Assembly (NCBI GenBank): GCA_023374045.1
Contig: CM041780.1
Span: 89,183,627 to 89,247,626 of the forward strand
From: Limonium bicolor
Lineage: Eukaryota; Streptophyta; Magnoliopsida; Caryophyllales; Plumbaginaceae
Length of the DNA: 64,000 nt
Direction of reading: 5' to 3'
The position numbers and the translations under genes were made by a program. The notes under the pieces were generated by a model. It ran no database searches, was not told where the DNA came from, and saw only the letters and a list, made by a program, of their open reading frames with translations. This document shows positions 23,122-37,130 of this stretch, piece by piece; position 1 is the stretch's first letter; each line of letters begins with the position of its first letter.

Positions 23122-25962
23122 GATACACATATCCTCGCAATGGAGTCTAGTACTACGCAAGAGACGTGACCCAGGAAAGGTAATAAGGTTAAGACAGCTA
23201 CGGTACATACCGTAAGCAACGTCAATAACATGCTAATAAATTAACGAGCGCCAAACCGCGCACTTGAGATCTTAATAACAACAGTTGCCCCAGTATATGA
23301 GTAATCCCAATAAAGAAATCAATAAACAATAAATAACAACAACTTAAAAATATGAAAATTCATGCATTTTCCTTAAAGAAAACAACGAACCGTTACCAAC
23401 AATATACTTAGCAACAAAGAGGAAAACAACCATCTCCTACTATTACAGAGCGAACCTTACTTATAGGATAAATATAACGAGCATCTGCCGATACAAATAC
23501 ACGAACCCATACCCATTGGGTAGGAAACCCAAGGAACCAAACATTCCCACGGGAGACCCCCAATACTAACAAGAAGGGAGATTGACAACAGAATACTTCA
23601 CGAACATGTGACGGACACTACGAGTCTATAAATTAGTTATGGGACAACCACACTCCATGGGAGCTTGTGGGGTCGACAGACTTATTCATGAGTTAGTCGA
23701 GTAAGTAGTAATGTATCAGTACGGTACCTCATACACGTAAACGAGTGGTGAAAGGAACACAAGAAGTAGTCAACTTCACACTAAGGTTGGAAATGTAAAC
23801 CCAGTTTAACTAACAAAATTGATGGAACCGACAACCTTGAATAAAATGTGACCAAGTCATAATTCCTCAAAGGAATGATCAACACACAATAACATTTAAA
23901 GGAAAACTCCCGAAAGTGGAGAAAGCCGACAGTCAATTAAATGACAAGTAAGAAGACCCAATAAATGGGCGAATGAACATATAATACCCAAAAAGGATCA
24001 ACAACTGTTTATTCTAACAATTCACAATACTTAGAAGAAACCACTTAATGATTACAATCATTGCCCGTAAAAAGGGACAAAGAGAGAATTGCCCTCCAAA
24101 TATGAAAATATATATACAGCATCACTAAATGGTATGACAACCATGTAAGTCCAAAGTGAGGACAGTGGTACGTTCTTAACCGAAAAGAGGTTCAACACAA
24201 ATACACTACTATTTAATATACAATTAAGGCAAAGCTAGTACACTAGCGGATGCCCTAAACTTTAAGGCAAATACCACAATAGATATACAACCGTCAAATC
24301 AACTGAAATATGGTGCCCGCGGAAGCGACCATTACAAACAACTATTCGAATGAATACATTCCCAAACACAGACGAGTAAAACTCACACAAAACACAATGA
24401 TGAGAAATAAAATGCAAGAAAGGCTATACAACAGCCTGGACAGTGAAAGGACATGCTCCAAAATAACCACTGAGTTCAAACCATAACTCAAATATGAACT
24501 CAAAAAATACAATGATACTCCTTGTGAACAATGTAAGAGTACAAAGATACAAATATCCTAGAGGAAAATACCTCAACTGCCAAGAACATACCCGCATGGG
24601 ATGTCAAACAGTGCAGGACATAATATAATTATAGCTATGGATTCTCCTAATAAACGGGGCGAACCATACAAAGAATGTTGAGAAACCGCCACACTGGAAG
24701 CACTATATATACCAATGGGAAATATATAACAAATATTACAAATAAATACCTCACTCCGGAACAAAACACCGGGAGACACGGGATTACAAGAATCATTCTC
24801 GTGCATTATTAACGATATGTCTTAAAAATTGTTACGACTAGTGCAAAACGGCATTGAGTACAAATGATTATTAACATCATACTTCATCTCAACCTTATAC
24901 CAACGAGTAAAGATAGTAACCTCGCAAACTGTATTCCACACTATTGATCTAGAATGTCGATACACAATTCAGATCCAGTCGTGTGCACATAAAACTAACG
25001 TTACCGCACCGATTGAGATACCTCCGTTTCCAATTAACAAAGACCGTGAATGACACCGTCTTAATGGAACGACGTCAGCAATAAACTGCTGCCAATAAAC
25101 CATCTAAGATAACAATAGAACAAAGGGCATATTAGCCACATATCCATGGGTCTGCACCTCAATACGGAGCGAGTGGGCCCATGAGACAACGCTCCAAGTA
25201 CTCCATGCCTTTGGCTGGAAATGTACGTGCCTCACCTTTCTTATAAGTTCTTTTAGAATTGAATGGCTTAAATCAACCCGTCTCTTAATATGGGAAGACT
25301 CCACTCCAAAATTCACATACAGGAACAAGGGAGAATTCCATGAGAGCCAAGTATCCAGCGCTCTTCGAGTAGCGTCTGTGCATACTTGTGGGGTACGGGG
25401 GTGTAACCCTTTTTAAGGGGGGTAGAGCCTCTTGGCTGTGCACTCATGTGCACTAGTTTTTGTGTTTTTGTATGCGGGGCATACATTGTTCTGTCGGTTG
25501 TTTGTATGCGCATGGCGCACCTGTGTATGTTTGTGTACTTGTATGCTTATATGTAAGTATCCTATGAGATACTCAGTTGTGTATGTATGTAGGAATTCGT
25601 TGGATGACATGTATATATACATATATATATATGTATATTCTCTTATGAATTCAGTTCATGTTGTATCGTTTAGATACTGATTGAGTCATGGAGATGGAAC
25701 GTGGAATGTTGAATGTTATGGACACCTCGGGGAGGTTGTCAAGATGGTTAGAACTGATAGGAAACGATGGTGCTGATGGATCACCTATATCCATATATTT
25801 GAATTAACGCCACACCTGAGGGCTACGTGCAATATGAGCACAACACATTATGCGTGAATGTTACATCACATAGATGTACATTATGGGAATCATGGGTAGA
25901 TATACATTATATACCTATTTAAGAAAGACGACTTCTGAACGAAGTCTTTTTAAGGGGTAGAC
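23122..25962 (+). mobile_element. Element A interior, right part, conserved but non-coding
   Basis: No gag or pol motif is visible in any frame. The block at about 23640-23810 (GGGAGCTT, ATTCATGAGTTAGTCG, AAGTAGT, GTATCAGTAC) matches F at about 59490-59645 (plus) and D at about 43280-43430 (minus). This shows that the non-coding interior is shared by three elements. At 25405-25680 lie GT-rich stretches and ATAT runs. The region ends in a polypurine tract. Confidence 0.78.
25949..25962 (+). other. Polypurine tract of A
   Basis: TTTAAGGGGTAGAC sits directly before the 3' LTR start TGAAATACCCC. The tracts of C and D (minus strand, TTAAGGGGGGTAGAT) are nearly the same, linking the elements. Confidence 0.85.
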
Positions 25963-28900
25963 TGAAATACCCCTAACTAATTAAAAATTGATTAAACATT
26001 TAATCAATTAAATTAAGGCCTAAACATGCCTTAAAATCAATTTAGAAACAATAATGGTCAACATAAAGCAATTATTGCACCCTTTGACCATTTAGGCAAA
26101 ATATATGCCCAAATGAACTCCCTAGGACCTAAAATTTTGTCCTAAGCATTATAACACATAAATGAACGTAATATAATTATTGGAAAACACTCCAACATCA
26201 TGAACATGCATTAACATGCTTAAAGTCACTTAGGGCAAAATGTGCTCTAAACAAGCCTTAAAGGTCTTGTGATCTCCGTTTGATTCCAAATTGGATTCCT
26301 AAGCTTAGTAATCATGTCATGGATGTAATTAATCAATTAAAAAAGAAAACAAAGCTTAAAAACAAGTATTAACACAAAATGTGCACTAAGCTTCCTTAAA
26401 GCGTATTTTTGAAAGATTGTCTTTAGAATGAGTTTTGTTTAATTGTAGGGCCTTGATTACCCTTAAATATACTAATGTGACATAATATATCACATTAGAA
26501 TGTCAAATTCAAAGTTTTTCAAAAAAAATCAGAAATATATGCCTTGATTGTGAATAGTATTTTTATAACATGTAATTCTTTAATCTAGTCAATGGTCAAA
26601 CTCTTCTCTTTGACCCTGACCATCCTATGCCGCTTAATGTGAGTATTTTCCTTATCAAACAGCCGGCCATATCTATATATACATAAGACTCCAAAAGTGC
26701 CTTTATTAAAGGAAGATAACTACGACTTTACAACATAAGTTAATCAAACTTATTCTTCCCACCGTAACTACTTACTCCCACCTGTTTAGTGTGTCATCCT
26801 TATCCATTAGCATACTTAAAAGACCTGCCAAAGAGTCATCAAGTACTATATTATAAATATGAGTCTATTTACATGTCTATACTTAATATATATTAAAGCC
26901 AAAGCAAACTCTCCCCACGTTGGCCTTGCATTTCCGCCTACCTAATGAGCTTTCCACATGATAATGAAACCCACATAAATATCTTCTATGAGTCATCATG
27001 CACTATTTTCTTTATAAAACATTATCACTTTAAGAAGCCAAGTTTGACCACTTCTTCACTTCCATCATTCCAACCGTCTTCTTCTCAGTCAACCCTCTCT
27101 TTTTCTCCTTTCAAACTGAGAAGAGCAACCAACTTCAATGGAGAAGACCTCTTAATCTAGGTAAGCTCCTAAGTCACATATGAGTTCATTCTCTTCCTCT
27201 CTTCTTCTTCTTGTCAATGAGCTGATCAAATCCCATTTCCATCCTCTATTCCAGCGTGAGTGGATGCTCAAAGTTGGAGGGAAGTCTCGGCTGAAAATTA
27301 CAAAAGAGAAGGGGGTTAGTTAGTAACCAACTAAGGTAAAAATATGTCTAAAGTTAATAAATCCTTCTCCATTCAATTTCCGGTTTTGTTCTTTCATTTC
27401 TTCAGCTAATTCCACTCCTTTTAGGTGATTTTTTAGTAGGAAAATAGTTCTCTTCATGAGCTGCTTCATTTGGAGCTAGAGGACCATAAGTCATTTTCTT
27501 CAAGGTAAAACCCTAAAAATTTTCCCTTTGTAACTACCGGTTTTACTTGACGGTTTTAAATGGGTGTTTAGACACCTTTCTTTGTCCTTAAATCAGGAGG
27601 AAACAGCCCTTGCCAACCTTAAGAAGCCAAGGTAAATATTGCCATTACTAAGCTTAAACTACAACCAGAATACCCATATATATGTACTGATGTACGTTCT
27701 TTTCCATGCATGAACTGCTGAGAAAACCCTTGGAATCTTGGAAAAACATTTGCCCCACCGTAGGAAACAAGTCCAAAATTAAAGCTGGTAAAGTGAGTGT
27801 TTTACTCCTATGTGTTTACCATGCTAAGATTGTGTCTTAGTTAGTTCCAGAAACTAACCTCAACATTTTATTTAATTATGTGAGCTTGGAGGGCCTTGGC
27901 TGGTTTGATTTGCTTGAAAACAAAGTAAGTGTGCTTAACACCCTTATTATATGGCTTTTATGTTATTATGTAACATAAAAATGAAAACCAAGAACAATAG
28001 AGTTAAATTGCTCAAACTATGCAATATAATATCTTATGACATTTTTAGTTGGTAATATAAGGTTTAGATGACATATAATGTCATAGGAATTAATTAAATA
28101 ATTTTAGAGAACCTTAGGAAGAAACTATATAATAAGCCGTAACAATATAGTATTTCTTATGACATTTATGTGTAACATTTATAATATGTTAAGTGTTGTA
28201 ATAAGTATTAAGTTTAAAATGAATTTAAAGTAAAAATAAACATTTGTGGAAACCATTTGGGGTTAGTTTGTGATTATAACTTTTTTGAGGCTAAATAAAA
28301 ATTATAGCTGAAAACTATGTATTAAAAGCTTATTATATGAATTTTATAAAGTTTTACAAAGTTTGGGGTCAAATGGGGATTTTGAAAAGACTCTGGTCAA
28401 AACCGTAATAAATAGAACTTATGGTCAAACCAGTATATTATAGGTCAACATTGACCAAGTTAAAAGCCTTGACCAAAATTTATAACATAAGTAATTAATT
28501 TATAAACTTATGGTAACATATTGAGCTAAATGTTGAATTTATGAAACTATTGGGGTATAAAAAGTAAATACCGAAAGTAAGGGTTTAGATTGGTTAATAT
28601 AACAGTTTATATCCTTAATATAAAGTTTGGGAATTTTTGGAGTTATATAAATAGCTATATTAATAAAAAGTGTATAACATATAGTTTTGTGGCATATAGA
28701 AAGTATATAATATAAATTGGGGTCAATATGTAAATAAGGAAAAATGTTTGGGGCGGAAAAAGGATTTAAAAACCGCATGGGATCCGTTCGGAAATAAAAC
28801 AATATGAAACTATAGGTTATATAAATAATGAATGTTAAAACCATATAATATAACGTATATATATAACTTATGATAATATATGTGGTCATTGTGTAAATAA

Positions 28901-30349
28901 AGAAAATATAATGTGCTAGAAAAATAAACCCAAAACAGATATAGAGCTGTTCAGTAATTATAAGCTATAAAAACCATGGGTTATAATGATTAATGAAATA
29001 AAATGTTATAATATATAGTATGTATAACATTATATAAAATATGTGGCAAGATTGTAATTATGGGAAAGTAATTGTGCTGGAAAAAAAAACTAACACTGAC
29101 CATAGGTCTATTCGAATTTTTAGGTTTATAAAACTATATGATATATTTATTATAAAGTTTAAATGATATAATATATGATGTATATGATATGATATAAAAT
29201 AAGTGGTGTATTTGTAATAAAGAAAGAATAAGAGAGGTTATAAAATTTGAACTTATAAACATAAATGTCTCTCGCCAATGACTATAAGTTTTAGAAAAAT
29301 ATAGGTTATAATGTGTTATAAAGTTTTAAATGTTATAAAATATGATATTTGTAGCGTGGTATAATAATGTGTGGTCATATTGTAATAAATGAGAACTGTG
29401 GGAAATGAAGAAATAATAAGTGTATAATATATATGCCTTGCGGCAAATAAATGTAGTTTTCTTAAAACTATATATTATAATGTTAAGTGAGATATAAAAA
29501 TATCATATTATATGGTATAAGATATAAGTGTAACATTGTATGATTTTATATGGTCAAAACATAGTTTATTAAACTATATGTTTAAACCGCATATATAACA
29601 TTCAAGAAATGAATTTATAAACTATGGTTTACAATGATATAAATACTATGGATATTATATAGTATTAATGTGATTAAATGAAATAATTATCGTCAACAAT
29701 ATTCACATGAAATAATGTGTCAATTAATGGAAAATGGAATTTATAAACTAAGATTAGTATAAAATAAACCTTAAGAATTATTAAGTATATGTCATGTAAT
29801 ATTACAAAAATATTAAAATAAAGTTCTTAATATAAATTGCATTAAATAATGCAACAAATGAAAATAATCATCTTACATAAGATGAAAATAATGTGACATA
29901 TAATGTAAGAGTGTAACTCATGAAATATAGATGTATAAGTATATACATGTGTAATGCGCAAGCATGAATAAAATAAATACTTATTAAGTACATGGTATAG
30001 TTGGAACTATATAATATAGTGCATGTATCATGCAACTATATACTATATGACTAAGATCAAATGAAACAATATATATATATATGCATGTGTAAACCGAGAG
30101 CGTATGTAAGTATATACAATATGGTTTTTAATGCAATGTAATAATAAATGACAAGTGTTATGACATTAGTATAACTAAATACTATAAGTCATGCAATTAC
30201 AAATTACAGCATAACTTATTAAGATGAATAATGAGATGTAAAATATATGGTACAATAATAAATGGTTAAATAATAATGCACTATAACATTAGTGCATGAG
30301 CATAATAAGATGCGAATTAACGTTGCATGTATACATGCAACCATATATT
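25963..30349 (+). mobile_element. 3' LTR of A, first 4.4 kb, cut by element C
   Basis: It matches 5087 to about 9535 almost throughout. A 260-bp sample (28560-28820 against 7740-8000) shows about nine differences. It breaks off in CCATATATT where the 5' LTR continues ATAATAGTAT, and C's LTR starts. The remaining 1.9 kb, expected on the far side of C, is not in the window; it may lie in the assembly gap. The open frame at 28539-28889 (minus) is a shadow of AT-rich LTR. Confidence 0.9.
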
Positions 30350-30438
30350 TGTAACACCCCTTACGCACATGATACTAAATGAAATCGCAGCGGAATTAAA
30401 TAACTAAACAGTAACTAACGCTTCGGTGCTACAACGCC

Positions 30439-30460
30439 GTCAACCACCCACGTGGTTGAC
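30439..30460 (-). repeat. Conserved LTR-end hairpin, copy in C
   Basis: Arms GTCAACCAC (30439-30447) and GTGGTTGAC (30452-30460) pair perfectly around a 4-nt loop, 110 bp from the LTR end. Homologous hairpins occur in D, F and G with compensating changes. Confidence 0.88.
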
Positions 30461-31676
30461 AAGGCAGAATAAATACAAGTGTACCGGTCTGATGATCAGA
30501 CTCCCCGAGCATAAAACTAAACCATAAATACATTATATACAATACCGAGTGTTTACATATTCTTCACAGTATAACATCACTGTAGACTGCAACAACCAAA
30601 CGTATATACGCAGGAGCACAGGCGCATCCCGGGCCAACATCCAAAATATACAAAAGTAAACCTGCATCCTAGGATCTAAAGCCACTCCGCTTCCCTCGAT
30701 CCTCATCCTGCAGTATAAGAAAGGATCCCCCGAGGGGTCAGCAACCCTTGGCTGGTATGGCTAACGCAGCCCATCGGCTACCGGATACGCGCAGCTAATT
30801 GTCATGATAACATGGCATTCATTTGTATACATAACATAACATAACATATGGCTGAGCATCAATGGCGCACAGCACAACAACACATACACAATGGATTTTC
30901 ACTCCACGATAACAAACCACAAGGGTCAATAACACAAGAGCCTAGAGTGGTTCACTCTCATGTCAAGCTCGTTAAACACACTCATTACCGTTCTGTTAGA
31001 CGAACGAGTAACTTAAGTCACAGATGGTTCGGATTTAGTGACCCGCACACCACACAAACACAGGTTCCCACTAAACCGATCATAAGTCAGAATAGGTAAG
31101 CTTTGGAAGAAGCTAGCGGGAGATCGAACGCCAAATCAAGGAGAACAATCTTAACAACATAAGAGTCGAATCTGATTCAGATATCTACTCTTAACTTACA
31201 TGCATGACCGGGCAACCGGATTCCTCACTTCCCAGCTGACACTTGTTAGAAGTTCATAGTGGAACTTAACATCCAACACACAATAGGTGGTAAGTCATGT
31301 TAGACACACACGAGGGAAATGAGTCACAACACATAACCATAATATGAACAACTGTAAACTCATTACATGTTTAAATCTTATAATGTCATAAACACACAGA
31401 AAAACATACAACACACAAACCGGTGTAACCGCTAGACAACAGACTGCAAGAAAACCATACCTTGGTCCTTGCCTCGTTTGGTTTCCTCCGTAGGTCACTC
31501 CTATACATAATTAATAACGTCGGTTAATTATTTATTAACTCCAAACTTACTAAGTATTTAACATGATTGTATGACATGTTTTAATGTCTATCTTACCCTA
31601 GGTTACCTTCATTATACACTCTAGGGTTAACTACATAGGTCACATTCTTTTCTGTTTTTTTTTTTTACAAGTTTAG

Positions 31677-32012
31677 GTCCGACCGACCTTGCCGACCGGA
31701 CTTGTCCAAGTCCGGTCGATTCCAGAAACATATTTCCGTCAAAATTTTCTACTCTCACCGACCTTGTAAGTCCGGTCGCATGTTCGGTCTATTCCCGAGT
31801 TTCTTCCCTTTGAAAATTTAGCCCGACCGGACTTGCCAAGTCCGGTCCTATGTCCGGTCGATTCCAGTAACTCAATCCGTACAGAAAACAAGCCCGACCG
31901 ACCTTGCAAGTCCGGTCCCCAAGGTCGGTCCATTCCAGAAGCCAATTCTCGCAGGGTAAACAGGGCCCGACCGAACTTGCAAGTCCGGTCGCAAGTCCGG
32001 TCTGCCCCAAAT
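31677..32012. repeat. CpG-rich hairpin cluster in LTR C
   Basis: Five units spaced about 65-80 bp apart carry GACCGACCTTGCAAGTCCGG-like cores followed by GGTCGATTCCAG. The best is a perfect inverted repeat: GACCGGACTTG (31825-31835) and CAAGTCCGGTC (31837-31847) around one base. It lies 2.2-2.5 kb from the LTR start, the same place as the clusters in D and F. Confidence 0.88.
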
Positions 32013-34216
32013 CTTTGTTTTCCTTTTTACATTCAACTCCAAACTTCACCCCATATAACCTAGTACTCCTAACCTCATTTGGGCACTTTAAACACACCTC
32101 AAGACATCCTTAAACACTCACAAACTCTTTTTCTAATTCCTTAAATCTTACTTTTTCTTTGTAAATTCCTTAACACTACCAATTTTACACTAGGTTTCTA
32201 AATGGTGTTTCTCACCTATGATAACTACTATCCCAAAATGCTTTCTCCTTATCTTCATCGTCTCCCAAGCATCATCTCTCACAACTAACTCCTTATATCA
32301 TTACTTCAAATCCTTTTTCAAGTTCATACTTTCTCCTTAATTTACCAAAGTTTGCCTAAGTCTTTAGCTAAGTCCACAAATGACTTTGGTACATACTAAA
32401 ATCTCAAGCTCATGCCTAAGTCCTTGTTACATCCCAAATCACCTTAATGCATGTTTCTTACACAAGAACAACACTTAACCATTTTAAATACTCCTTAACT
32501 TATCAAACTCATTTTAACACTTAGAACTTCTCATTTATTACCTAAATTTCGACATAGGTTCTTCTAGAACATTGCTAAACCAAACACATTGTTTTTACCA
32601 ACAAACAACCAAGAACACTAAAAATCCATCAAGTACTTATTATACACAAACTCCACTCACAAAGCACTACATCACAATATAGTGCATAATTTAAATTGCA
32701 TGGCACTTAGGCCCTTAAATGACATGGCTCTTAGCCCTTAAGATGCATAAAACATAAACACTAAATTTCTACAATATATTTGCCTTTAACCTGCAAATAC
32801 ACTCAAACACACATATGCCTTTTACTAAGCTCTTGAGAACACTTTACTAAGTCATTCACCATTTGCTCTTTAGGTAGTTTTAATAAGCATTTATAAGCTC
32901 ATTTCTCCTAAGGCATTAAACAACCTTGGTTAGTAGATTTACCCTCTTTTCCAAACAACTTCTTTCTTGTTTCCTTTAGAAAACCGGTAGGGTATTTGAT
33001 TCTTGACAAGTTCTAAACAATATACAAACATTATAATGAGTATTCAAGCTATAAGCTCCATCTCATTGTAAACCCTAATTTTACATTGTTTCAAAAACAT
33101 TAATGTAGTTGTTTTACCTTGCTCTTTGAAGAGAGTTTGAATATCTAGCAGAGAGGACTCCACCTAGTCCATGAAGAGTTGGAATGAAGCTAGAACAAGG
33201 TCACACAAAGAGCTCCTTCAATAAGTATTTTTCGGTTACCACCAAAAACATGAAGGAAATGAAGTTTTTATTTGAGATTCCTTACCTAAAGCAAAGGAGA
33301 ATAACAATATGTAAAAATACAAAGCTCAAGCTCCTTCAATGGAGAACTCCATGGCACCGAAATGGTGGTCTTGGACTTTTAAGATAGAATGAAGAGCTTG
33401 ATGAGAGGAAGGATTGGTGGTGTTTGTTTTTGATTTGGACAAGTGAGCAAGATTTTACAAGAGATCAAAGAGGAGTTTTAATGGAGGTGTGTGGTATTAC
33501 CGTGAGAGAACAGCAAGAAGAAGGAAGAAGAGGTTGGGACCGTGGGAAATGAAAGAAAGAATGAGAGAATGAGATAGAATTTGCTTTTGAAGATATTATA
33601 CCTTATAAGTAAAAGTAGTTTATTTACTTATCTTTACTTACTTAATACATTAATAAGAGAGTGGTGAGTCACCACACTTAAGAAAACCGGCCCCCTTTAT
33701 TATATGAGGGTATTATAGTCTTTTTTGTCAATTTATTACTTATACAACATATGTTACAAAATAGCTTATAAAAATCACTATTCATGAAAACAAGGCACAT
33801 AGAAGTGAATTTTTGATTTCCCATTACATAGACATCAAATGTGATATTATATAGTACACATATATATTTAAGAGTAAGGATGGCATCTAGCCACTCAAAA
33901 CTCATTTACAAGACAATTTTTAAAAATGTGCTTTAAGACTCCTTAAAGCACATTTTGTGTTTAAACTTGTTTTCAAGCTTGGTTTTCTTTGGTAAATTGT
34001 TAAATATGTTCATTAGTGTATAAATGAGGTCTTGGTAAGTTCATTAGGTCTTAACCAAGTTTATCCCAAGCTTAGAGCACATTTTGGCTCTTATTGACTT
34101 AAAGCACATTTTGTGTTTTCTTTTGTTTAAATTTGTTACCAATGTTTCTAAGACTCTTTTAGTCTTAATACACATATTTAAGTGTTTATACAATATATTA
34201 AGGTTTGGGTATTTCA

Positions 34217-34231
34217 ATCTACCCCCCTTAA
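34217..34231 (-). other. Polypurine tract of C
   Basis: On the minus strand TTAAGGGGGGTAGAT runs into the LTR start TGAAATACCC. It primes plus-strand synthesis. Confidence 0.88.
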
Positions 34232-34499
34232 AAGAACTTTGCCCTCAAGTTCATACTCCACATATCCTAAATATTAGAACACGGGAACACTTATAAACAA
34301 TACTTCCATACATCATTAACAACACACTTACATAACATTGGACACCAGGTCCATACAACATAACATCGGGTACATAACATTGGACACAAGGTCCATACAA
34401 CATTATCCACATCATTCAGAAACAACGGTCTGTAACATACAAATAACATAGACGATGTATTCAAATACACGTCGTACAAACATAACCGAAACGGCTCTA
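34232..34499 (-). other. C 3' untranslated stretch with short tandem copies
   Basis: No coding seen. Between 34335 and 34410 the text ACATAACATTGGACAC...GGTCCATACAAC occurs twice, a small tandem duplication between the end of pol and the polypurine tract. Confidence 0.6.
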
Positions 34500-34924
34500 C
34501 CCCCCTTAAAAAGGGGTAGCCCCCGTACCCTATACACTAAGGACTAAGAAGTAAAAATGACGGGTACTTCGCCTTCATCTTATCTTCCAGCTCCCAAGGG
34601 CCTCCTAACGTCCTGGTTAGACCAAAGAACTTTCACCAGTCTCACGGACTTATGGCGAGTGGTGTCTCGAGTCTTAGCATCCAGATCCGTACGGAGTCTC
34701 CACTGAGCGTAGCATGGTCGGCTCTAAGGTTAGCCTTTCAGCTGAAGCACATGAGACGGATGAGACATATACTTCTTCAACTGGGACCTGAAATACATCA
34801 TGTACTGCTAGCTCGGCGGGTAGATCTAAGTCTATAGGCTACCGGGCCGATCCACTCCGTCACAACATAAGGCCCACGTACTTTGGGCTCAACTTGCCCT
34901 TCTGGCCAAAACGAAATACTCCCT
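34500..34924 (-). pseudogene. pol: C integrase C-terminus with chromodomain-like tail, broken
   Basis: Across shifting frames the minus strand reads VFRFGQKGKLSPKYVG, RLDLPAELAVHDVF, then RDTTRHKSVRLVKVLWSNQD and a LEDKMK-like acidic end. This is the arrangement of Tekay/Del chromoviruses, where the chromodomain follows integrase and can target insertion to marked chromatin. Several frameshifts and stops break it. Confidence 0.7.
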
Positions 34925-35781
34925 TCATGGGGATACTCTCAAAAATACCTGATCGCCCGCGAACTCCAGGTCACGTCTGCGCACATCTGCGTACGACTTC
35001 TGTCTATCCTGAGCTGCCTTCATGTTAGCCCGGATCTGGCGAACTTCTGCCTGGACTTGTTCAAGATATTCTGGTCCTATAATGACCGTCTCACTCGACT
35101 CATCCCAGCATAAAGGCGTGCGGCATGGTCTACCGTACAAGGCCTGGAAGGGAGACATCTTGATCGAAGCATGATAACTGTTGTTGTAACTAAACTCAAT
35201 CAGATGTAACTTATCAATCCAGCTGGTCTGAAAGTCAAGTGCACAAGCACGTAGCATATCCTCAAGTGTCTGAATGGTGCGCTCACTCTGACCATCGGTC
35301 TGTGGGTGAAACGCTGTACTCAATTTCAATTCAGTACCCAATGCCTCTCGTGTGGACTTCCAATATCTGGATAAGAATCTGGTATCTCTGTCAGATACAA
35401 TCGTTTTCGGTACACCATGATGCCTTACAATTTCTTTATCAAAGATTCTGCCAATCTTGCCACTTTCCAAGTGTCCTTCATCGGAATGAATCGGGCCACT
35501 TTGGTCAGTCGGTCAACTACAACCCATATCATATTCAGACCTCCCCTTGTAGGCGGAAGCCCTACTACAAAGTCCATGGAGATATCATGGAACTTCCACT
35601 CAGGCACTGGCATTGGCTGTACCATACCACCAGGCCGTCGGTGCTCAAACTTGACCTTCTGGCAAGTGAGACAACTCAATACATAATCACTAACATCTTT
35701 CTTCATTCCAGTCCACCAAAAATACCTTTTCATACTCTTATACATCTTTGAAGCTCCGGGGTGAATCGAAGTAGTAGACAA
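34925..35781 (-). pseudogene. pol: C integrase, two overlapping frames
   Basis: Minus strand from 35781: a zinc-finger remnant (CLTCQKVK as the CC pair), then FHDISMDFVVGLPPTRGGLN with the first catalytic Asp. The second frame (35470-34925) carries TIVSDRDTRFLSRYWK (second Asp), AFHPQTDGQSERTIQTLED (Glu) and IEFSYNNSYHASIKMSPFQA. The two frames overlap by about 45 bp in different phases, so there is a frameshift near 35450. All three DDE residues remain. Confidence 0.92.
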
Positions 35782-35791
35782 TGGGATTCAC

Positions 35792-36330
35792 TCAATATGC
35801 GTCCTTCAACTCAGCGCCACTCCTAGGTATACACAATCGGCCATTCAGCCTAATAAGGTCATCATCGTGGAGTCTGAAGTCGTACTTCTGACCCTCGAAT
35901 GTGCCGTCAATAAGCTTCTGCCGGATCTCCAGCATATACTGATCCGTCATCTGAGCACTCCGCACCTCTTCAACCAGGCCAGTATGAGAGACTAGCGAAT
36001 GGAGAGAGTGTGCTCGGCGACTCAGTACGTCAGCTACCACATTTGCCTTACCCTCTTTGTATTGCAGATTAATATCGTAGTCATTCAGAAATTCAACCCA
36101 CCTTCTTTGCCTCATGTTCAACTCTTTCTGAGTGAACAAGTACTTTAAGCTTTTGGTCAGAATAAATCGTCACACTTACCCATACAAATAATGTCGCCAT
36201 ATCTTCAATGCGAAGACATGGCACCCAATTCTAAGTCGTGGGTAGGGTAGTTCTCCTCATGCTTCTTCAGCTGACGGGAGGCGTATGCTACGACCTTCCC
36301 GTGCTGCATCAATACACAACCCATACCTCT
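35792..36330 (-). pseudogene. pol: C RNase H end and integrase zinc-finger start
   Basis: The frame from 36139 reads [39 protein letters not shown], then [20 protein letters not shown]. This is the end of gypsy RNase H and the linker to integrase; the DALSRR-type motif here reads DVLSRR. The first half (36140-36330) is recognisable in other frames (for example [11 protein letters not shown] remnants) with frameshifts. Confidence 0.85.
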
Positions 36331-37130
36331 GCCTGATGCGTCGCAGTAGACCTCAAAACCATCTGGACCTTGGTATAGTTAGGACTGGTGCAGATGTCAG
36401 AGCATCCTTGAGACTCGAAGAACTCTCACAGTCGACTGTCCACTCGAACGGTGCATCCTTCTTCATTAAGGAAGTCATCGGCTTCGAGACACTGGAGAAG
36501 TCCTTCACAAACCTCCTATATAACCTGCCAGACCGAGGAAGCTCCTGATATCAGTGACTGTCTTCGGCCTAGGCCAGGTGCGCACAACATCAATCTTTGC
36601 CGGATCAACAGCGATCCCGGCCTCAGAAATCACATGTCCAAGGAAGGATACTTGGTTCAACCAAAACTCACATTTCGAAAACTTTGCATACAACTGATTC
36701 CTCCTCAATGTTTGTAACACATTTCTCAGGTGGCTTTCGTGCTCACCTCGTGATTTAGAATACACAAGAATATCATCGATGAAGACTACCACTGATTTGT
36801 CCAACTGATCTTGGAACAAACGGTTCATTAAGTCCATGAACTTAGCTGGTGCATTCGATAAGCCAAACGGCATAACTGTGAACTCATAATGCCCATACCT
36901 CGTTCTGAAAGCTGTCTTTTCGATATCACTGTCACGGATGGCAATCTGATGGTATCCGGAACGTAAGTCTATCTTGGAGAATACTGATGCACCCCTCAGC
37001 TGATCAAATAGATCGTCGATGCGTGGTAAAGGGTAACGGTTTCTTCACCGTAACAGCATTCAGCTCCCGATATCAATACACAGGCGGAGGCTACCGTCCT
37101 TCTTCTTCACGAAGAGGACCGGCGCTCCCC
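36331..37130 (-). pseudogene. pol: C reverse transcriptase, broken
   Basis: Minus-strand blocks in order: a [15 protein letters not shown] motif near 37130, a [20 protein letters not shown] block near 37010, [12 protein letters not shown] near 36970 (first catalytic Asp), [17 protein letters not shown] (36873), [13 protein letters not shown] near 36780 (catalytic FIDD), [12 protein letters not shown] and [10 protein letters not shown] (about 36510). The 122-residue frame 36873-36505 is intact; frame changes lie near 37050 and after 36505. Family: Ty3/gypsy chromovirus type. Confidence 0.92.

Larger units (their letters stand above)
30350..34216 (-). mobile_element. 3' LTR of gypsy element C, 3.87 kb
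   Basis: Read on the minus strand it begins TGAAATACCCAAACC (34216) and ends GGGGTGTTACA (30350). It resembles LTRs D and F at both ends, including a conserved hairpin (30439-30460) and a C-rich/G-rich hairpin near 30726-30745. A CpG-rich inverted-repeat cluster lies at 31677-32012. The 5 bp left of it are ATATT. No protein domain was seen in its short frames. Confidence 0.9.

Noticed and set aside
25432..25680. Cys/Val-rich 82-codon frame with possible membrane segment
   Set aside because: GT-rich low complexity inside A's non-coding interior; no conserved counterpart seen in D or F.
28539..28889. 116-codon Ile/Tyr-rich minus-strand frame
   Set aside because: It lies in AT-rich LTR A; in the 5' LTR copy the frame is only 66 codons (7743-7943).
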